From: Pseudomonadota bacterium
GTDB lineage: Bacteria > Pseudomonadota > Gammaproteobacteria > Xanthomonadales > Xanthomonadaceae
Assembly: GCA_023423235.1 (NCBI GenBank)
Contig: JAFAFY010000372.1
Coordinates: 1 to 5,822 of the forward strand
Length of the DNA stretch: 5,822 nt
Reading direction: 5' to 3'
This document shows, one piece after another, positions 5,673 to 5,822 of the stretch. Made by a program: the position numbers and the translations under genes. A model generated the notes under the pieces. It ran no database searches. It was not told the DNA's origin and saw nothing but the letters and a program-made list of their open reading frames with translations. Positions within the stretch are counted from its first letter, which is position 1, and the number at the start of each line of letters is the position of its first letter.

Positions 5673-5678
5673 GATAAT
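5673..5678 (+). promoter_or_regulatory. Candidate -10 box (GATAAT) of hutU
   Basis: GATAAT matches five of six consensus positions within GTGCGATAATTGCGG, in the 107-base gap between divergent genes. It would give a leader of about 20-25 nt. No good -35 is visible 17 bases upstream (CCAGGG), so an activator or alternative regulation is possible. I see no clear HutC-type operator. Confidence 0.5.
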
Positions 5679-5708
5679 TGCGGCATTCGTTTTCCCGGAA
5701 GCCCCGTC

Positions 5709-5822
5709 ATGACCGTACCCACCTCGCGCCACGCCCCCTCACGCACGATCCGCGCCGCGCGTGGCAACGCGCTCAGTTGCCGCTCGTGGCTGACCGAGGC
5801 GCCGCTGCGCATGCTGATGAAC
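5709..5822 (+). CDS. hutU: Urocanate hydratase, N-terminal part (cut by window edge)
   Basis: Only 38 codons are present and the frame is open at the right edge. The segment reads [19 protein letters not shown], then [19 protein letters not shown]. The pattern (R)A.(R)[16 protein letters not shown] is the characteristic start of bacterial urocanate hydratase, where it is usually followed by NLDPEVAE. The full enzyme, normally about 550 residues, uses bound NAD to convert urocanate to imidazolone propionate, the second step of histidine degradation in the cytoplasm. The NAD-binding and catalytic parts lie outside the window. A GGAAG Shine-Dalgarno (5697-5701) lies 7 nt before the ATG. It probably opens a hut operon to the right, which cannot be seen. 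Confidence 0.88.
   Translation, partial: MTVPTSRHAPSRTIRAARGNALSCRSWLTEAPLRMLMN

Noticed and set aside
5602..5708. Search for a HutC-type operator or riboswitch ahead of hutU
   Set aside because: Only the -10-like box and a modest Shine-Dalgarno are visible. No clear AT-rich palindrome typical of such operators is present, and the leader is too short for a riboswitch.
1..5822. tRNA or rRNA genes, CRISPR repeats, insertion-sequence ends
   Set aside because: No cloverleaf-like segment, regularly spaced repeat, transposase-like frame or flanking direct repeats were seen on either strand.

Overview
This is a very GC-rich chromosomal window with strong codon bias. It most likely comes from a gammaproteobacterium of the Xanthomonadaceae/Lysobacteraceae (Lysobacter, Luteimonas, Stenotrophomonas or Xanthomonas type). 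The main reasons are a nucleotide pyrophosphatase/phosphodiesterase that reads very like the Xanthomonas NPP enzyme, a short secreted protein of a style typical of that family, and the start of a hutU gene with the N-terminus usual there. I see no mobile element, CRISPR array, tRNA or rRNA. The assignment is from memory of the families, not from a search.

Layout. Left (1-1852, minus strand): an alkylation-repair pair. A 533-residue fusion of the Ada methyl-phosphotriester sensor, an AraC-type helix-turn-helix and an AlkA glycosylase overlaps by four bases (ATGA) with ogt, which runs off the left edge. Then, after about 200 bases without a gene, comes an outer-membrane-type lipoprotein of the NPP phosphodiesterase family (2055-3353, minus). 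Diverging from it is a small secreted protein with an acidic run, two cysteines and a tail resembling the plug of TonB-dependent receptors (3521-3835, plus). It ends at a clear 12-bp stem hairpin and converges on an 8-strand outer-membrane beta-barrel gene (3972-4610, minus). Next is an exported ThuA-domain protein (4801-5601, minus). The right edge holds a divergent promoter region and the first 38 codons of hutU (urocanate hydratase, histidine degradation, plus).

How the genes fit together. Sensor-glycosylase and Ogt form one unit: Ada-type sensing of methylated DNA phosphates, base excision of methylated bases, and direct reversal of O6-methylguanine. The four middle genes all encode exported or envelope proteins, but each appears to have its own promoter or strand, so they are neighbours rather than a pathway. 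hutU probably begins a histidine-utilisation operon that continues to the right.

Nothing here is clearly a new system. The best leads are the small plug-like secreted protein, and the fact that the three longest genes lack a Shine-Dalgarno sequence but carry a -10-like hexamer exactly 6 nt before the ATG, which would suit leaderless transcripts.
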